From positions 13,759,309 through 13,823,308 of the forward strand of contig CM043959.1 of NCBI GenBank assembly GCA_014529385.2: DNA of 64,000 nucleotides, written 5' to 3'. The stretch's first letter is position 1, and each line of letters begins with the position of its first letter. Below the pieces are notes generated by a model. That model ran no database searches. It was not told where the DNA came from and was given only the letters and a program-made list of their open reading frames with translations. Origin of the DNA: Adiantum capillus-veneris (Eukaryota; Streptophyta; Polypodiopsida; Polypodiales; Pteridaceae). Position numbers and translations under genes: made by a program. This document shows positions 25,201 to 37,912 of this stretch, piece after piece.

Positions 25201-26828
25201 TCTAGTTTCATGTCATATATAGTGATAATCCCCATAAAAATTGAATTTTATTGAATAAAGAGCATAGATTCAATTTTGGTATTCATGTATACTAAGTTAT
25301 CTCTCTCTTTCTCTTCTGTTTCTAGATGTATCTTAATCATTTAGATGACTTCTCAGTGATTTTGCAACGAACATTGTTTCCAGCTATGATTTTAGGTTCA
25401 ATGTCTATTGAGGAGTTAAAGTGGTTTGAACTTCAAGTGGCAACTACATAGAATGGAAATTGTATGTTGACACCCAATCCAAACATTGAACTCAAATATA
25501 TCATAAGTATATGATTGATTCCCAAAGGATGAGTTTCAAGAATAAAGATATGTCCTTTATGTCAACCTTTGCTCACCCATAGAAGTGCTTGATCAAAAGA
25601 TGGTTCTGGCTAAGAAGGCCCTTATCCTCAACCAAAGGTATGCCTCTTGTGAGAAAAGAATTCAAGCAAAAGAAATTGATTCTATTATGTACCACATGAT
25701 TGGTTTAGCAAGATCTATATATAGCTTGGATTATGTACAATCCTCATAATCGTATCATCATTATTACCTTTGACAAATATGAGAAGCCTAAATGTACTTG
25801 GGACTTTGTTCAATTATCTCCAATTAGAATGGGCCCCAATAACTACTTTTATAGAGAAGACATAAACAAATGATATGCTTATGTGAACTTTATTTATACA
25901 TTACCACCAACAAATAGTTCTCATGGAGAAATGTTACAAGGATGACAATATGAGCTTACAAGTTTTTAAACTTTGAAACCTAGAATGTGAGTAGGTACCA
26001 AGGGTAGAACATTGATTTTGGGATCCAAGACTTGGTTTATTAGACCTTTACCTATTTATGCACTTATTCTAGACTAAATTTATGATATTCTTTGTCATAT
26101 AATTGAATTTTAAAAAAAAAATTGTCCTATTGGGGTGTCTTGGATTAATAAGCTTTGAGGTGCAAGTTAAAATTTTATTAATTCATGACTAACTTGAGTG
26201 ATGGGATGTGTGTGTATATAGCTGACCAACATCCTCATGGGATTTCAGTGAATATCCTTTCATAGTTGATCACTTAAGAGTACGTAAAATGCGGAGTGGA
26301 AGTCTAATTTACATCAGTAACCACAATGCAACACTTATCAAGAGTATCAAATGGGTTCAATTCCAAGATGGATAAGGAGATACTAGTCACAAATAGGATA
26401 TGATATACCAATGTGTACAAACTACTTTTGAGAGCAATTAGAGAAACATGGATAGCAAGATTAATTCTCCTCTCAGTACTAATAACAGGGTGCTTTGATA
26501 TTGTGATGTTTAATGTGTAGACCCACAAATGTTCTAACAGCCTTACACAATCACTTAGCCTTATACCCCAAGAAGTTATTTTTTCATCATTTTGAGAGAT
26601 TATTTTTTCATAACCCTCACAAGGTAAAAATTCTATTTTAAAAACATAACAAATCTCATTGTATGGCAAACTTTGCAAGTATATATCGCACAAATGGGTC
26701 GGTAATACAACACAAGTTATCCAATCATTCTCTTTTTCTTGTCAAATATTTCACCTATCAAAATTTCATTATTCATAATGACCTAAAGACACATGTAACA
26801 AATATGTTTTTGAAATTGGATTGATTGT

Positions 26829-27080
26829 ATGGATGATTACTTTGACTTGACTCATTCTTCTATCAAGAACAAGGCAAAAATCTCCAAGTTCAAGCTTGAA
26901 AAGATAGCCGAGCATCGGTTGAAGGATCATTCTGATAAGCATAGTGTCACTCCAAGTACGATGATTTGGGATTATCTTAAAGCTCAATTAAAGAATAATT
27001 ATCATAATAAGGTATATCAATTTGACTGCATGATAGAATTTCTTGATTATACTCAAGAAACCAAGGATTTAGAGTCATAG
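26829..27080 (+). pseudogene. Possible gypsy Gag fragment
   Basis: 83 codons. KISKFKLEKIAEHRLKDH then TPSTMIWDYLKAQLKNNYH and FLDYTQETKDLESYQ-like text follow the order of the plant retrotransposon gag domain (helix, W-x-x-[ML]-K-x-x-L-x-x-x-[FY], then a Q-x-[ST] region). The match is to a loose pattern only. No zinc knuckle or pol follows; the next 0.1 kb breaks down and a minus-strand copia remnant begins. Confidence 0.35.
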
Positions 27081-27129
27081 CAGGTTACACAATCCTATGA
27101 AGATTATACTCCAAAGTTTACCCCTTACA

Positions 27130-27600
27130 AACTTTATAGATGTCCTCAATACAAGTAACCAAGCATGCAAATTAGGTGGTAATGATCTCTCCTTAGGATA
27201 AAACAGCCCAAGATGTATAGTGTCACTCACGCAAAGAAAGATCCTTTTAACATCCTACCAATGTGTAAACCCTAGTGTATCATAAATCTATTGGCTTGTG
27301 AGACTGCAAAGTGAATATCTGACTTCATCTTGCATGCATAAATAAGACATCCAACTGCATTATGATCAAGAGTGACATTTGCAACATCTTAGTATCATGA
27401 AGACTCAATTTTAAACCTATTTCCATTGGATTAGAAATAGATTTGCAATCCTAAAGTCCAAACTTACATAGTAATGTCTCTATATATCTTGCTTGACACA
27501 AAGCAATACCTCAAAGTCACACTGCTTAAATTGTATGCCCAAGTCCATGTTTCAATTTCTATAAGTGCATCATATTTTGATTGTTATACCCGTTTAATTT
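27130..27600 (-). pseudogene. Copia RT/RNase H connection fragment
   Basis: On the minus strand the pieces read, in order: GIALCQARYIETLLCKFGL, DCKSISNPMEIGLKLSLHD, then after a frameshift AVGCLIYACKMKSDIHFAVS and ANRFMIH. These are the plant copia signatures that follow the RT active site: I-x-[LI]-x-Q-x-x-Y, S-x-P-M-E, V-G-x-L-x-Y, R/K-[PS]-D-I-x-[FY]-A-V. Several stops and at least two frameshifts make it non-functional. The YVDD box is not in this piece. Confidence 0.7.
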
Positions 27601-28059
27601 TTTGCATAAACTAAAAACAACCAAACATAACTCTCTGATGCATATGATACATGTCAACAACCTAAACAAGTACAAGCAGACATAGGTGCATCCAATTTAT
27701 TATCATTTTGACATACATTTAGTCTCTTCACTCTTAGCCTTAATCCATCAAGTACATCATGTGCATCTACATTTCTAATAGACTAATCTATAACATTTTT
27801 TCAATCCCTCGTAGGTTGTATATTCAAGTTTCCATCATTAAAAGCAAGCAATAAAGTGTCATAAATGTCCGATGAGCTTACATTAATGTTTATAGCTTTA
27901 AAAAATCCTCCACAAATATAATATCTTGTGAAACCAAGATACAATTTATTTGTGAATGGCACAACTTGTAGCCCTTGCTTTCAAGAATCTAATATTTTGT
28001 GTTGCTTGTGCTCTAGAAAATAGTTAACTGAAGCTCATTTTTCTTTCTTTTACTCTTGT

Positions 28060-29540
28060 TATGTTTTTTGTTCTAAGGTCTGTTCTTATCTTAATATCCA
28101 TGAGAGCTTGTAAAAAGATGAAAACAATGGAATGTAAATGAAAATCAAAGGGATCCAAATGTAGTGTCATTTTTAACACCATCAAGAGGTTTGAAATTTA
28201 TTATATCTAATTTCTATCTCATTTTCTTCAGCATGATAATTTGAATTTTGAAACAAAGCCTCATCTATGTATAAAGCAGAACAAAAAGAAAATTTGATGA
28301 GAAAAGAGAAAAATCAAGATAGAAAAAGAAATTGAACAAACATAAATTACAATCGTGCTTACATGAAAGGAAATTGAAACAAGAACCATTAGGATCATCC
28401 ATTAGCTTTAGAACACTAGGTTAATTTTGTCGCATCAGCAAGGTCTGGGCAAGTTAAGGCTATTAAGATCCAAAACATAGTGGACTTAATAACTTTGCCT
28501 GTCACTCTATAAAGCCAATATGTTGTATAATTTGCCATAGCAAAGATTGCAATAAATATTATCAATCCTACAATCATCTCATTTGAGTGATGGAGTTGGT
28601 GGTTACTTTCATTACTAATTTATTAACCAAATTTATTGAGGCTAAATCTATTAAGGTTGGATAAGTTATCTCATATTTTTTTGAGTCATAGTTTTCTTCA
28701 AAACAAAACTAATAATATTCATTAATAAGCTTCCTATCAAGCTTCCTGACTGGGATGATGTTTCTTGAATTGCACTTATTGGAAGATATGTCCAACATGG
28801 CCAAGACAAAAGGTGCAAATAGAGAGCCCTCTAGCACCCAATCAAAGCATGATATTAACATGGGCATTCAAATTATGATGATTTCTTATGAATATATTTG
28901 GCTTTCACTCACATACTTTCTCTTGTATATATACTCACAATTAAATTGTAAGTTATGCGATCAGAGAGCACATTCAAGGGCCAGCTTCTCATAGTATCGT
29001 TTTTAATGTTGTTAATTTTTCACATTAACTCTACACCTTAGATTGCTACATTATATTGGAGTCTTCTTTCCTAGAGAGCGATAGGTATCCTTCTCAACAT
29101 ATTTGTGCTTCACTTACAACTAAACCTAGTTTGCATGCTTCTTCACATGCCCATGATAAGTTCACAATTAGCCATGTCTGTTTGATCATTGCCAACTAAT
29201 GAGTCTTGTTAATTTGATCAGGAAGTCCCATGAACACCATTTATCACTACTTGCTTTGGGCTTGGTTTGGTTTGGCTGCTCACAATAGTTGATGGCTTGG
29301 TCTGATTTGGTTACCCACAATAGAAGACAAATTACTCGTGTTCAAATATCACCTTTGGCACCTCATTACACCCCATTGCATTGAAATGCTTTCTATAAGC
29401 ATAATATATGTACAATATATGTGAGTTTGCTTCTCTTCTCCTATCTCACCATCTTATCCTACTTTCATTAGAACCTTCTTCTCACTTGATTGCGATCCGC
29501 AAATCATGGGCACATACACAAGTGCATGTTAATGCAATCT
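28060..29540. other. No gene recognised
   Basis: AT-rich sequence with short ORFs only. No LTR termini, PBS or pol motif seen. Confidence 0.4.
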
Positions 29541-30590
29541 TCTTGGAGTTTTAATGCTTCTTCTTAATGGACTATTTTTGCTCAAATGTTAAGTTAGCTA
29601 AGGTCTGTAATTAGCAAAGCAATAGAGGTAGAGGGGACCAAACCCATCTTGCAGTAGCCAAAGTATGGCTCAACATACCAATCAAGCAGACATTGTGTGT
29701 GTTGCACACATTATCCAAGACTGCAATCTAGTTATAAGTTGGCATGCAACAGAGCAGTGACATATTTTGGAAATAATTCAATTGCACAAGAAAATATACG
29801 GTCAATGGTAGGGTAAGGTCCACCGTGGCAACACATAGCTATTTTGGTGGTGCTATGATGAGTATAGAAGTTGGCAAGGCTGAGCTCTGGGCTTCTTGGG
29901 ATGAGAAGTTGCTAATGAGCACGTGCTTAAAAGGGCACTACTCTGTCACATAGCTATGTCTTCTGATATAGTCAGTGTACGTGCACTTGTAAGCATGCAA
30001 ACTAATGAAGGATCTCATAATTCAGCCCAATGTGCCTGAGTGCAAACCCATAATCATCTTTATCTATGTACATCGACTCAAGGCTTCCTTCAGTCTCTAT
30101 CAGCTCAAGCCACATTTATCAAAATCATAAATGCCAACATCGATGGCTACATACAAGTGCTTCCAAAATTAAAAAACAAAAAACAACTTACCTCTAGTCA
30201 TCCACATTCACGTAAAGGCTAGAGGGATGTTAGGCTATCAATGATTGGACAACAAAGAAACGCCTATATCTAACAGTCCATGCCAGCAATGTTGGTGTCC
30301 TCTCTTCATAAAGCAGAATCCATGGCCCACAACAATAGCAAATCCATAGTAACCATTCATTCAAGTTAACAAAGGCTCACATAGAACCTTTCTTTATCAA
30401 TCCAAACTGCCATGAATAGTTAGAGATAGGTATGGCCATGCATCCATCATTTAACAACCTAATTGTCTATCATAGCCATAAACTTTTGTATCAAAATTGC
30501 TCATCACTTTTTGTGGACACCTATCTCTAGCCATTCATGTTTGCATTGATAGCTAGAGACAATTCTCAAAGATCAAAGATAGGCAAATTC
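29540..30590. repeat. Dispersed repeat R, copy 1 (uninterrupted)
   Basis: About 1 kb, similar along its length to 50910-51859 plus 54675-54740. Shared phrases include ATAGAGGT(A/G)GAGGGG, GGTAAGGTCCACC, GCTATTTTGGTGGTG, CTTGTAAGCATGCAAA and AAGGATCTCAT. Copy 1 is continuous at TTTTTGTGGACACCTATCTC (about 30518), where copy 2 carries a 2.8-kb insertion. It contains several hairpin-forming CTAGCCATC/GATGGCTAG-type motifs. No coding potential seen. Confidence 0.75.
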
Positions 30591-30765
30591 AATGGTACAT
30601 AAAGGCATTCACATCATGAATGTAAGGAGACATATAAAAAGTGCATATAGTGGGCTCTAGCCATCCATGCCATAACCACAATTTTTGAGAATAAACGATA
30701 TCCGGCACTCCTCTCTAACACCTACCTCAAGCAATCTATGTCAGCAAGGATGGCTAGGGAAGATT
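30191..30765. repeat. Dispersed hairpin motifs of the CTAGCCATC...GATGGCTAG type
   Basis: A loosely conserved motif of about 40 bases recurs: CCTCTAG...CTAGAGG at 30191-30226, TCTCTAGC...GCTAGAGA at about 30524-30553, CTCTAGCCATCCATGCC at about 30656, and ACCTACCTCAAGC...GATGGCTAGGG at about 30721. More copies lie at 51490-51680 and 54674-54715. The arms can pair, so each copy is a potential stem-loop. Confidence 0.55.
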
Positions 30766-33330
30766 GGTTTCATAGAGGAGTAATGAGTCAATTTCATAGA
30801 GCATAAAGGCATTTCCACCAAGAATTAGATAGCATATACCTAAGTAGAAATACAAGGTGGATGGGTTTGAGGAGGTTCCCTAAGATATAGGTTTCTTGAT
30901 CATTGTTGCATAGTGGTCCTAGAGTGGTGAGATTGGCAAGACCATGTAGGTCGACAGCAAGGAGTGCCAAAGATAGCTTTCTTAATATAAAAAGAGCACT
31001 CCCAATTCTTAATTGCACGTATACTTCTTAAATTTGTTAAAAAAACATGTCTCTTTCATCATTGGTTCTCTTGAAGTTTTACCCAAAGCTTCTATAATAA
31101 TGTTTCTCAAAGTAGTATATAGAAACCATTAATTGACCACCCATAATAAATTTCAAAACTTCAATCCTTAACTCTACTTACATACATTAAGACAATGCAA
31201 TTTCCATTATGGAAATCTGAAACATATACAAAACCTAAGCACATACACGCAAACAACTTTATTAGGTCATGCACACACTTATTATATAATAAATTTAGAT
31301 GCCATCAAACATGCAATTTCAACCAATGTGTCAAAGTATTAATCACATACACTCATCAAAAAAAGTGAGCTCATGTACACATAATTAAACCTACTCAAAC
31401 ACAAGCAGACACAATGGAACATAATTAAATATGCATATGCATACACAAATAACATAGCCAAGAATGCAACATGTTCACTAACTAAGGTAACTTATTGTAC
31501 AAAATACTAATTCAGATGCAAGCAAAGTACTAATGACATGATTTGGAGTTAAGAAGTAAAATATTCTGCATAAACATAAAAAACAATTAAGTGTGATAAT
31601 AATTAAGCCATTAAAGAAGTTTATATTATGATAAAGAGTGAACAAGAACATTAAAAGTTCAAAAACATCATAACAAAATATATACTCTTTAAAAATTCAT
31701 AATTAAAAGTAAAAGCCTCTTTTAATACGCTTTCATGTCAAGTTCTTATACGACGTACATAAATAGGTATATCCTACCTGAAGCACGCATGAGGAGGGGA
31801 AAAGATGTTCGTAATTATGAACATCAAAGTGTCAAAATTTTCACACAAACAAGAGAGTAGTGCCCCCACATTAATACAACTCACAACCCTATCAACTCAA
31901 AGAACACAAAAATCATTCTTAATGAATGTACCGAGGTAGAACTATGCATGCTCTTTGGCTATGAAAAATGTATCCTTCCATAAGTATAATGGCTAAACTA
32001 GGTACTACTAGGACCTCCTATGCACAATGAGAACAAGATACTATTTCATAATTTTATTATTGTTATAGTTGTATGTTATAAGTGATTCTTCTCATACATC
32101 TCTTTAGTATATGGATTTCCATCACAAGAAGAATAGTTTTTCTTCACACTTTATCAGCTTATCAGCAGATAATAATTGTGTCTCCATCTAGAAAACATTC
32201 AAAGTAGGTAGTTAGGTAGGTGGCTACAATCTATCTCTTATAGTGCTTCAAAAATCATCTTGACTCCACACACTTCTTCCATCCTTGATGCTTCACTTGC
32301 AATACTACAATTGAATTGTGATATTGAATTTACATTATTATTTGCAGTGTTGTTGCAGTTGAAACCCATTCTTTGCTTGCAGAACATAATCTTATTTAAC
32401 CTAGGATGATATGTATGGTTCTTGGTACATATCTATCAAAACTTATCTTTTATTTGATTTTAAAATATTTTTTTAAAAAACTTGGCGAAGTCTTTTATCC
32501 CTATCAATGTATGGGTTATGGTTATCCATTTTATTCATTTTCATGGTAGCTTGTCTATCTCACATCAACCTCTCAAAATGCACACTAGATTATGTCTATA
32601 AATGTTATGCACCAAATTGTTTCTTTGCATGTGTTTTGGTTGTTTCTCATTACCCGTAGGTGTCATCTACTCTTGTTGGCCTTGATGGCATGTAAGCCCA
32701 CACCATGGTGTTACCCCACTCGCTTAGCTTGTACAAAAGATCATGTGACTAAACCAAGGACAAAAAAAATGCTTTATCTATGTAAGGTTAATGAGGACAT
32801 TAGAAATTTTGAGGTATATGCCTTTAAGGATGTCTTTAACCAATTACTTGGAGCCTATATTGAATTTAGAGCAAGGGCAAAGTGACAAAGCAACCATACC
32901 ACGTCATGTTCTGAATGAATATTTGAAAAGACAGAGGTTACTAAGAAGATATTTCAATAAAGAGAGATATTAGAATAATAGGTGGAGTGTGGTTGCATCA
33001 CATAATGCATCGGTGTCATCCATGTCTCAAGCCTTTATTAGGATGCATGCTCATTTTGTAGTGTCTCTTAGCTTGGGTAGCAAAGATAACCTCATATAGT
33101 GGTGTTGACATATATCTCAAACAAAACAAGGACAACAATAAAGTCTAGGACGAGGAGGAAGTTGGTGGCTGTGAGGTACATCCCTCTGAGTAAACATAGT
33201 GCATATCTTAACTTTAGAGTAAGGACAAAGTATAGTGATCGTGCAACATCACGTCTCTAATGGATAGTTTAAAAAAGGGAGATAGGTAGGAAGACATGTA
33301 AATTAAGGGAGACATTAAAATACAAGATGG
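30766..33330. other. No gene recognised
   Basis: AT-rich. ORFs such as 30794-31018 (minus) and 32592-32885 (plus) show no motif. Nothing else to report in this stretch. Confidence 0.4.
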
Positions 33331-33384
33331 ACACACACACGTACACACACACACACATAGAGAGAGAGAGAGAGAGAGAGAGAG
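33331..33384. repeat. (AC)n-(AG)n compound microsatellite
   Basis: (AC)n with one GT interruption at 33331-33357 running into (AG)13 at 33359-33384. Confidence 0.95.
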
Positions 33385-33661
33385 TAGGTATTCAGACAAT
33401 TTTATCATTTAAAAGCCATATTGAACCATGGAAAAAGATCGCCAATATTTGCAACCACCCATTTGAAGTTAATCCAAGCATTTTGAGTACAATAGATGAT
33501 GTGATAGTGAGGAAAAAAGAAGGGTTTTCAATACATGATCTTGCTATATGGAGGATCCATGGTTGTCATGCATGTGTATTAGACAAAGGAGTATCATGTT
33601 GCCACCATCACCCACAAAAAAACAAGAGATTGTTAGTCCATTTGGTGGAAGGCAGGTTTCA

Positions 33662-33666
<5 letters not shown>

Positions 33667-33724
<58 letters not shown>
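33667..33724. repeat. (GA)29 microsatellite
   Basis: 58 bp of GA, 280 bp from the previous array and in the same strand phase. Confidence 0.98.
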
Positions 33725-33726
<2 letters not shown>

Positions 33727-36700
33727 CTTTCATTGGAAAGGATACATGCACACTCAAATTTAGGGAGGCTCTAGTTGTGCATATGTTTCAGCATGCATGT
33801 GGCGATGATGGCACCATGGCCCTCCTCCTCCTCCTCCGGGGTTGTATTGTCCAATGTGCCTATGTGGCAAGCATGGCCCCAAGCTATATCATTCCAGCTG
33901 GAGCCTTGGGCTGCAATCTATGGTTATGAAGAAGAGGGTAGGCAAGCGCGCAATCATGTAGGTTCTAGGAAGGCACTGATGAAGTGAAACCTTGATGAGC
34001 TAGCAACTTGCAAGGGCGGAAATGATCATGAGCCATAGTGATGGGGGTGCTGGAGTGGTGGGAGGGCCCGAGAGCCTCATATCCCACAGTGGTCTCAACA
34101 TGTAAGAGTGATATCGAGGGTTAAAAATGGCCACAGGTGATATTGCTTTTGAAAATGCATCTATATACGGGTTGATAGCATTATTATGTTGTTAGCTCTT
34201 AAGGAGATTTTTGACACTCACCATGCACCATCCTATATGTAAAATATTGTATGTGCAATAGAAAAGTAGCTTTTGTGTATTTTAGATGTGATGGTACAGT
34301 ACTATCCATAATATTGTGTTTATATAAATCAGTATTGCTTTTATGTCTCATTAAGAGCCACAAATCCTCTTTGTTTGTGTATTTGTTTAGTACAATGCAT
34401 CGTTTTAGAATAAAAGGCTCTTAAAGAGCATTTATACAATCATCATGCATCATACTGTATGAGAGAGAGTGTGTGAAGAGAGAAATTTAAGTGCAACCAT
34501 AAGTTATTGTCCCTAATAGCTTTATTTATCTCATTGTTTTATGTTTCATTATATGCTATGAGCCACAACTAAAAGCCAATAAAGATACACATAAAAATAA
34601 GCACACACTTGTTTGTCTTTTAAAAGACATTCACTTATACACACATCTATAACAATATAGAGAAACATAAATTGAAATGTAAAAATACTTACCAAAATAC
34701 ACATAGATATACACACTCTTGTTTATCTATCAAAAATCCATTCACTCATACACATGTTGTTGTGCGCATCTCAAACACCCCAATTTTTTGTAAACTTGTA
34801 AATATAGACATGATGTTTGATGTCAAAAGGTGTGTGGGATTAAATGGGTTTTTTTATCTTGCTTTAGCAAGAAAATACACATGCACATGTGATGCAAGTT
34901 GCACTAATGTAGCACTAATTGTATATAGCTAAGTGAGTTTTTTTGAAGTGTCACTTGTATTATAGAACTAGAACTCATGTACAAATACAAAAAGATCAAC
35001 TAAATATCAAAAACTTGTAGGTTTTTTGCTCATTGTACCTCCTCCATGCATTTTGATGCAGTTTTTTGCCCTTGACTAGGCGCCTTGCCTATGTGTAGTC
35101 GGGCCATGGTAGCTTGCACATAGAGGTGCATAGATTTGAAATTTGTGGTCTTGAAAGTAGTAAAAAATAAAGAGGATTTTTTAGGCTTAAAAGCATCCCT
35201 TTTGGAGTTGTGGTTTGGGAGGTACAGTCTATTTCCCACAAAGTATTGGATATGGCACCCCATAGGGAAGCTCCCTTTTCTGGCAATGTGTCTAAAGTTC
35301 AAAATTGTGGTTTTGAAGAATCTTCTAATATCTCTTTTTCTCAAGTGCATGGTTGGTGTATGTTGTAATTCCATGCCAGTGTAGGTGCTTTCTAGTTTTC
35401 ATAATGGTCTTGTGGGTGCATGTGTTTGTAAATTCCCAAAGGATCACATTCTTTGAGTTGTGGTGTTGTGGGAGTTCCTTTCATATGTTTTTTGTGCCGA
35501 ATTTGTGTCTTGAGCATGATTGGAAGACATTGCTAAAGAGGTGCCCCTTGTTTTTGTTTTCCCAACAATGTTTACATAGATATATAGAAATATGATTAAA
35601 AACTTCACAATTGTTTAGAGACAACCTAGGAGTAGGGAGACAAATGACATTAGAAATAGAAAGGAAGAAATCATTTGGTTATGCACATCAACAACATTTA
35701 ACAAGATTCAGATGTAGAGGAAATGGGAAAGACAGCGACATCTACTAAAGGAGGAGATGTGGGGTTAGATAGATTTTGAATTAGGAGCAGAAGAAGAATC
35801 AAATGATATAGGAGAGGAGGTGTCAAGTCTAGTTAATCATCTCAAGAGCTAATGCACTCAATTGGTATGTGTCCAAGCCAAGTTGATAAATAAGAGATGT
35901 TTCCTCTACATGTCAAAGCATTGCCTTCAAAGAAAACCAATTAGTTATTGTTTTAAGAAGTTGGAGCCCGTGAGTAAAGAAGAGCATGGAGGTGCCATGG
36001 CAAGCCAAATAAAAAGACTATCTTATGAAGAAGTATGGTTGGAGCATTTTCAATCTACCACCTCAAAGAATATCTAGTAGCCACGTCTAGCAAGAACCCA
36101 AATGCAAGCCAAGAATGAGGAAGGCCTAAAAACAGTCCTCACTTCAATGGATAATAATTTCATTACATGGTACAAATTCAACCCTTCAAGCTTGAAAAGT
36201 CCTAGATAAGCTATTTATAAAAAATTCCAACAGTATAAAGATATTAATTAAAATTTTACTATGTGGCATCACCAAACCTCCTTAAATTTATCAAGTTTCT
36301 CATTTGAGTGATAAATGTGAAATGAAGGGTAGTGTTTGACTGAGTTTCTTTCAACTCAAGAATTTTTTCATCTCCATTGAGGAATATAATATCATTTATT
36401 TTAGATATGGAAGTGTGTTACTTTTTTATATCAACATTAAATTTGAAGTTCATAATATCAAAGAATTACAAAGTTACCACAATTTATAGATGCTCTGATC
36501 AGTATACTAGTGTAGATCTTTGAAAATTTGCAGCACCTTGAAGTGAATTCCAATGGTATTTGGAATTAATTCAAATTTGAATTGATGATGTTTTAAAAGT
36601 CTTCTATTAAACCATACCAATCATAGAGACCACATAGGTCACATGCAACACCACACGGGTGATGTAGATTCAATATTGTTGAGGACACAAACTTATGCAA

Positions 36701-36824
36701 TAATGCCCTTTTTTAGCTACTAAAGGTTCTACATAAAATGATGCACACTGTTTTGAAGTACAAAATGTATTTGTACTCCAAAATAGTGTCCTTTCTTCTT
36801 TGCATGTAACACTGAAATTTCTAC
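33725..36824. other. No gene recognised
   Basis: Short ORFs on both strands (for example 35030-35374 minus, 35353-35595 plus) without motifs. The segment ends at the target site of the large Ty3 element. Confidence 0.4.
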
Positions 36825-36829
36825 AAACT
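36825..36829. other. Target site duplication AAACT (left)
   Basis: Identical to 49950-49954 on the other side of the element. Confidence 0.9.
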
Positions 36830-37873
36830 TGTGGGACGGGTGTCTAACCTCACTCCTATCTTATTGCAGATTTAGCGAGAACCACAATTAAATTGCCAAT
36901 CCATGGGATGAAGCTGACTCAACTAGTGCATAGAGGTTACAAGAGGTTGTTAATCTTTCAAAAAACAACAAACAACTTGCATCTAACTCAAGCTACATTC
37001 AAGTGACTGAAATCACCAAATTGCTCATCGACGACAAACAAATCACATCCGTTACAGCATCAAACGACATCCAAATGTAACGAAACTTTTAGAACAAGTT
37101 TATAAGACCTAAGTTTATAAGGTCTCAAATCCCACTTTAGGTGAAGTGCAAAAATCATGATCTCAAGTGACTTAAATCACCAAAAGCCAATCGCTCATTG
37201 GCAAACAAATCACATCCAATACAGCATTAAATGACATCCAAATGTAACGAAACTTCTAGGACAAGTTTATAAAACCTAAGCAAAAATGCTTATGGTCTCA
37301 ATTCCCACTTTAGGTGAAGTGCAAAAATCGTGATTATTAACAGCAGTGGATCTTTGACGTAGTCGTTTTCGACCCAGAATGCATCTAAATGCTTAGCAAT
37401 GATGCCCCAATACCCCGCTTATGCTTAGTTTTTTATTTTAAACTATAAATTCCTCATTATGATGAAATTAAGCCGTGGGTCAACGACGCCAAAAGCTACG
37501 AAATACCGTAAAATGCTTACGTCAATGCGTAGAGCTCTTACTTGCGATTGCAACGCAACAGACGCGACTGCAATGTGACAACTAGAGAGAGAGTAGGAAG
37601 CGTGAAAAGGAGAGAAGTGAGCACCTTTAGCTCACACTGTGTATTTCATTATCCAAAACTTAAAAATAACTTACAAAAATTGACTTTTATACCTTAGCCA
37701 AGGTTTTTGGCGGTCAAAACTAATAATCTGGGAGCTCTAACTAAAGATGGGTAAATTAATTATAAAGTATCTCTGTAAAATAGGAGTTACAATATTCCCA
37801 ATTTATCAAAATAATAAGTGTTTTTACAATGAAAGCTCCAAAAAATGGTATCCGAGCTAGCTTGCTGCTAACA
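36830..37873 (-). repeat. 3' LTR of the large Ty3 element (1044 bp)
   Basis: Lies beside the PPT, so it is the 3' LTR. Relative to the 5' LTR it carries a 164-bp tandem duplication (units from about 37000 and 37164, each beginning CAAGTGACT) and lacks a roughly 45-base segment present near 49793-49840. AAAATCGTGATTATTAAC at about 37324 resembles half of the leader palindromes. Confidence 0.9.
37000..37345 (-). repeat. 164-bp tandem duplication inside the 3' LTR
   Basis: Two units with CAAGTGACT..., CAAACAAATCACATCC, GACATCCAAATGTAACGAAA and TTTAGGTGAAGTGCAAAAATC. The 5' LTR has one unit (from about 49206). Confidence 0.85.
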
Positions 37874-37890
37874 TTCTCCCCCTCCTCGCC
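37874..37890 (-). other. Polypurine tract of the large Ty3 element
   Basis: GGCGAGGAGGGGGAGAA on the minus strand, directly before the 3' LTR. Confidence 0.85.
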
Positions 37891-37912
37891 TGTGTTGTCC
37901 CTTGACACTGCT

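Noticed and set aside
26304-26693. 129-codon minus-strand ORF
   Set aside because: Longest local ORF, but no motif, no promoter and AT-rich composition; I cannot separate it from chance.
35030-35374. Overlapping ORFs on both strands
   Set aside because: No motif, and both strands are open by chance composition.
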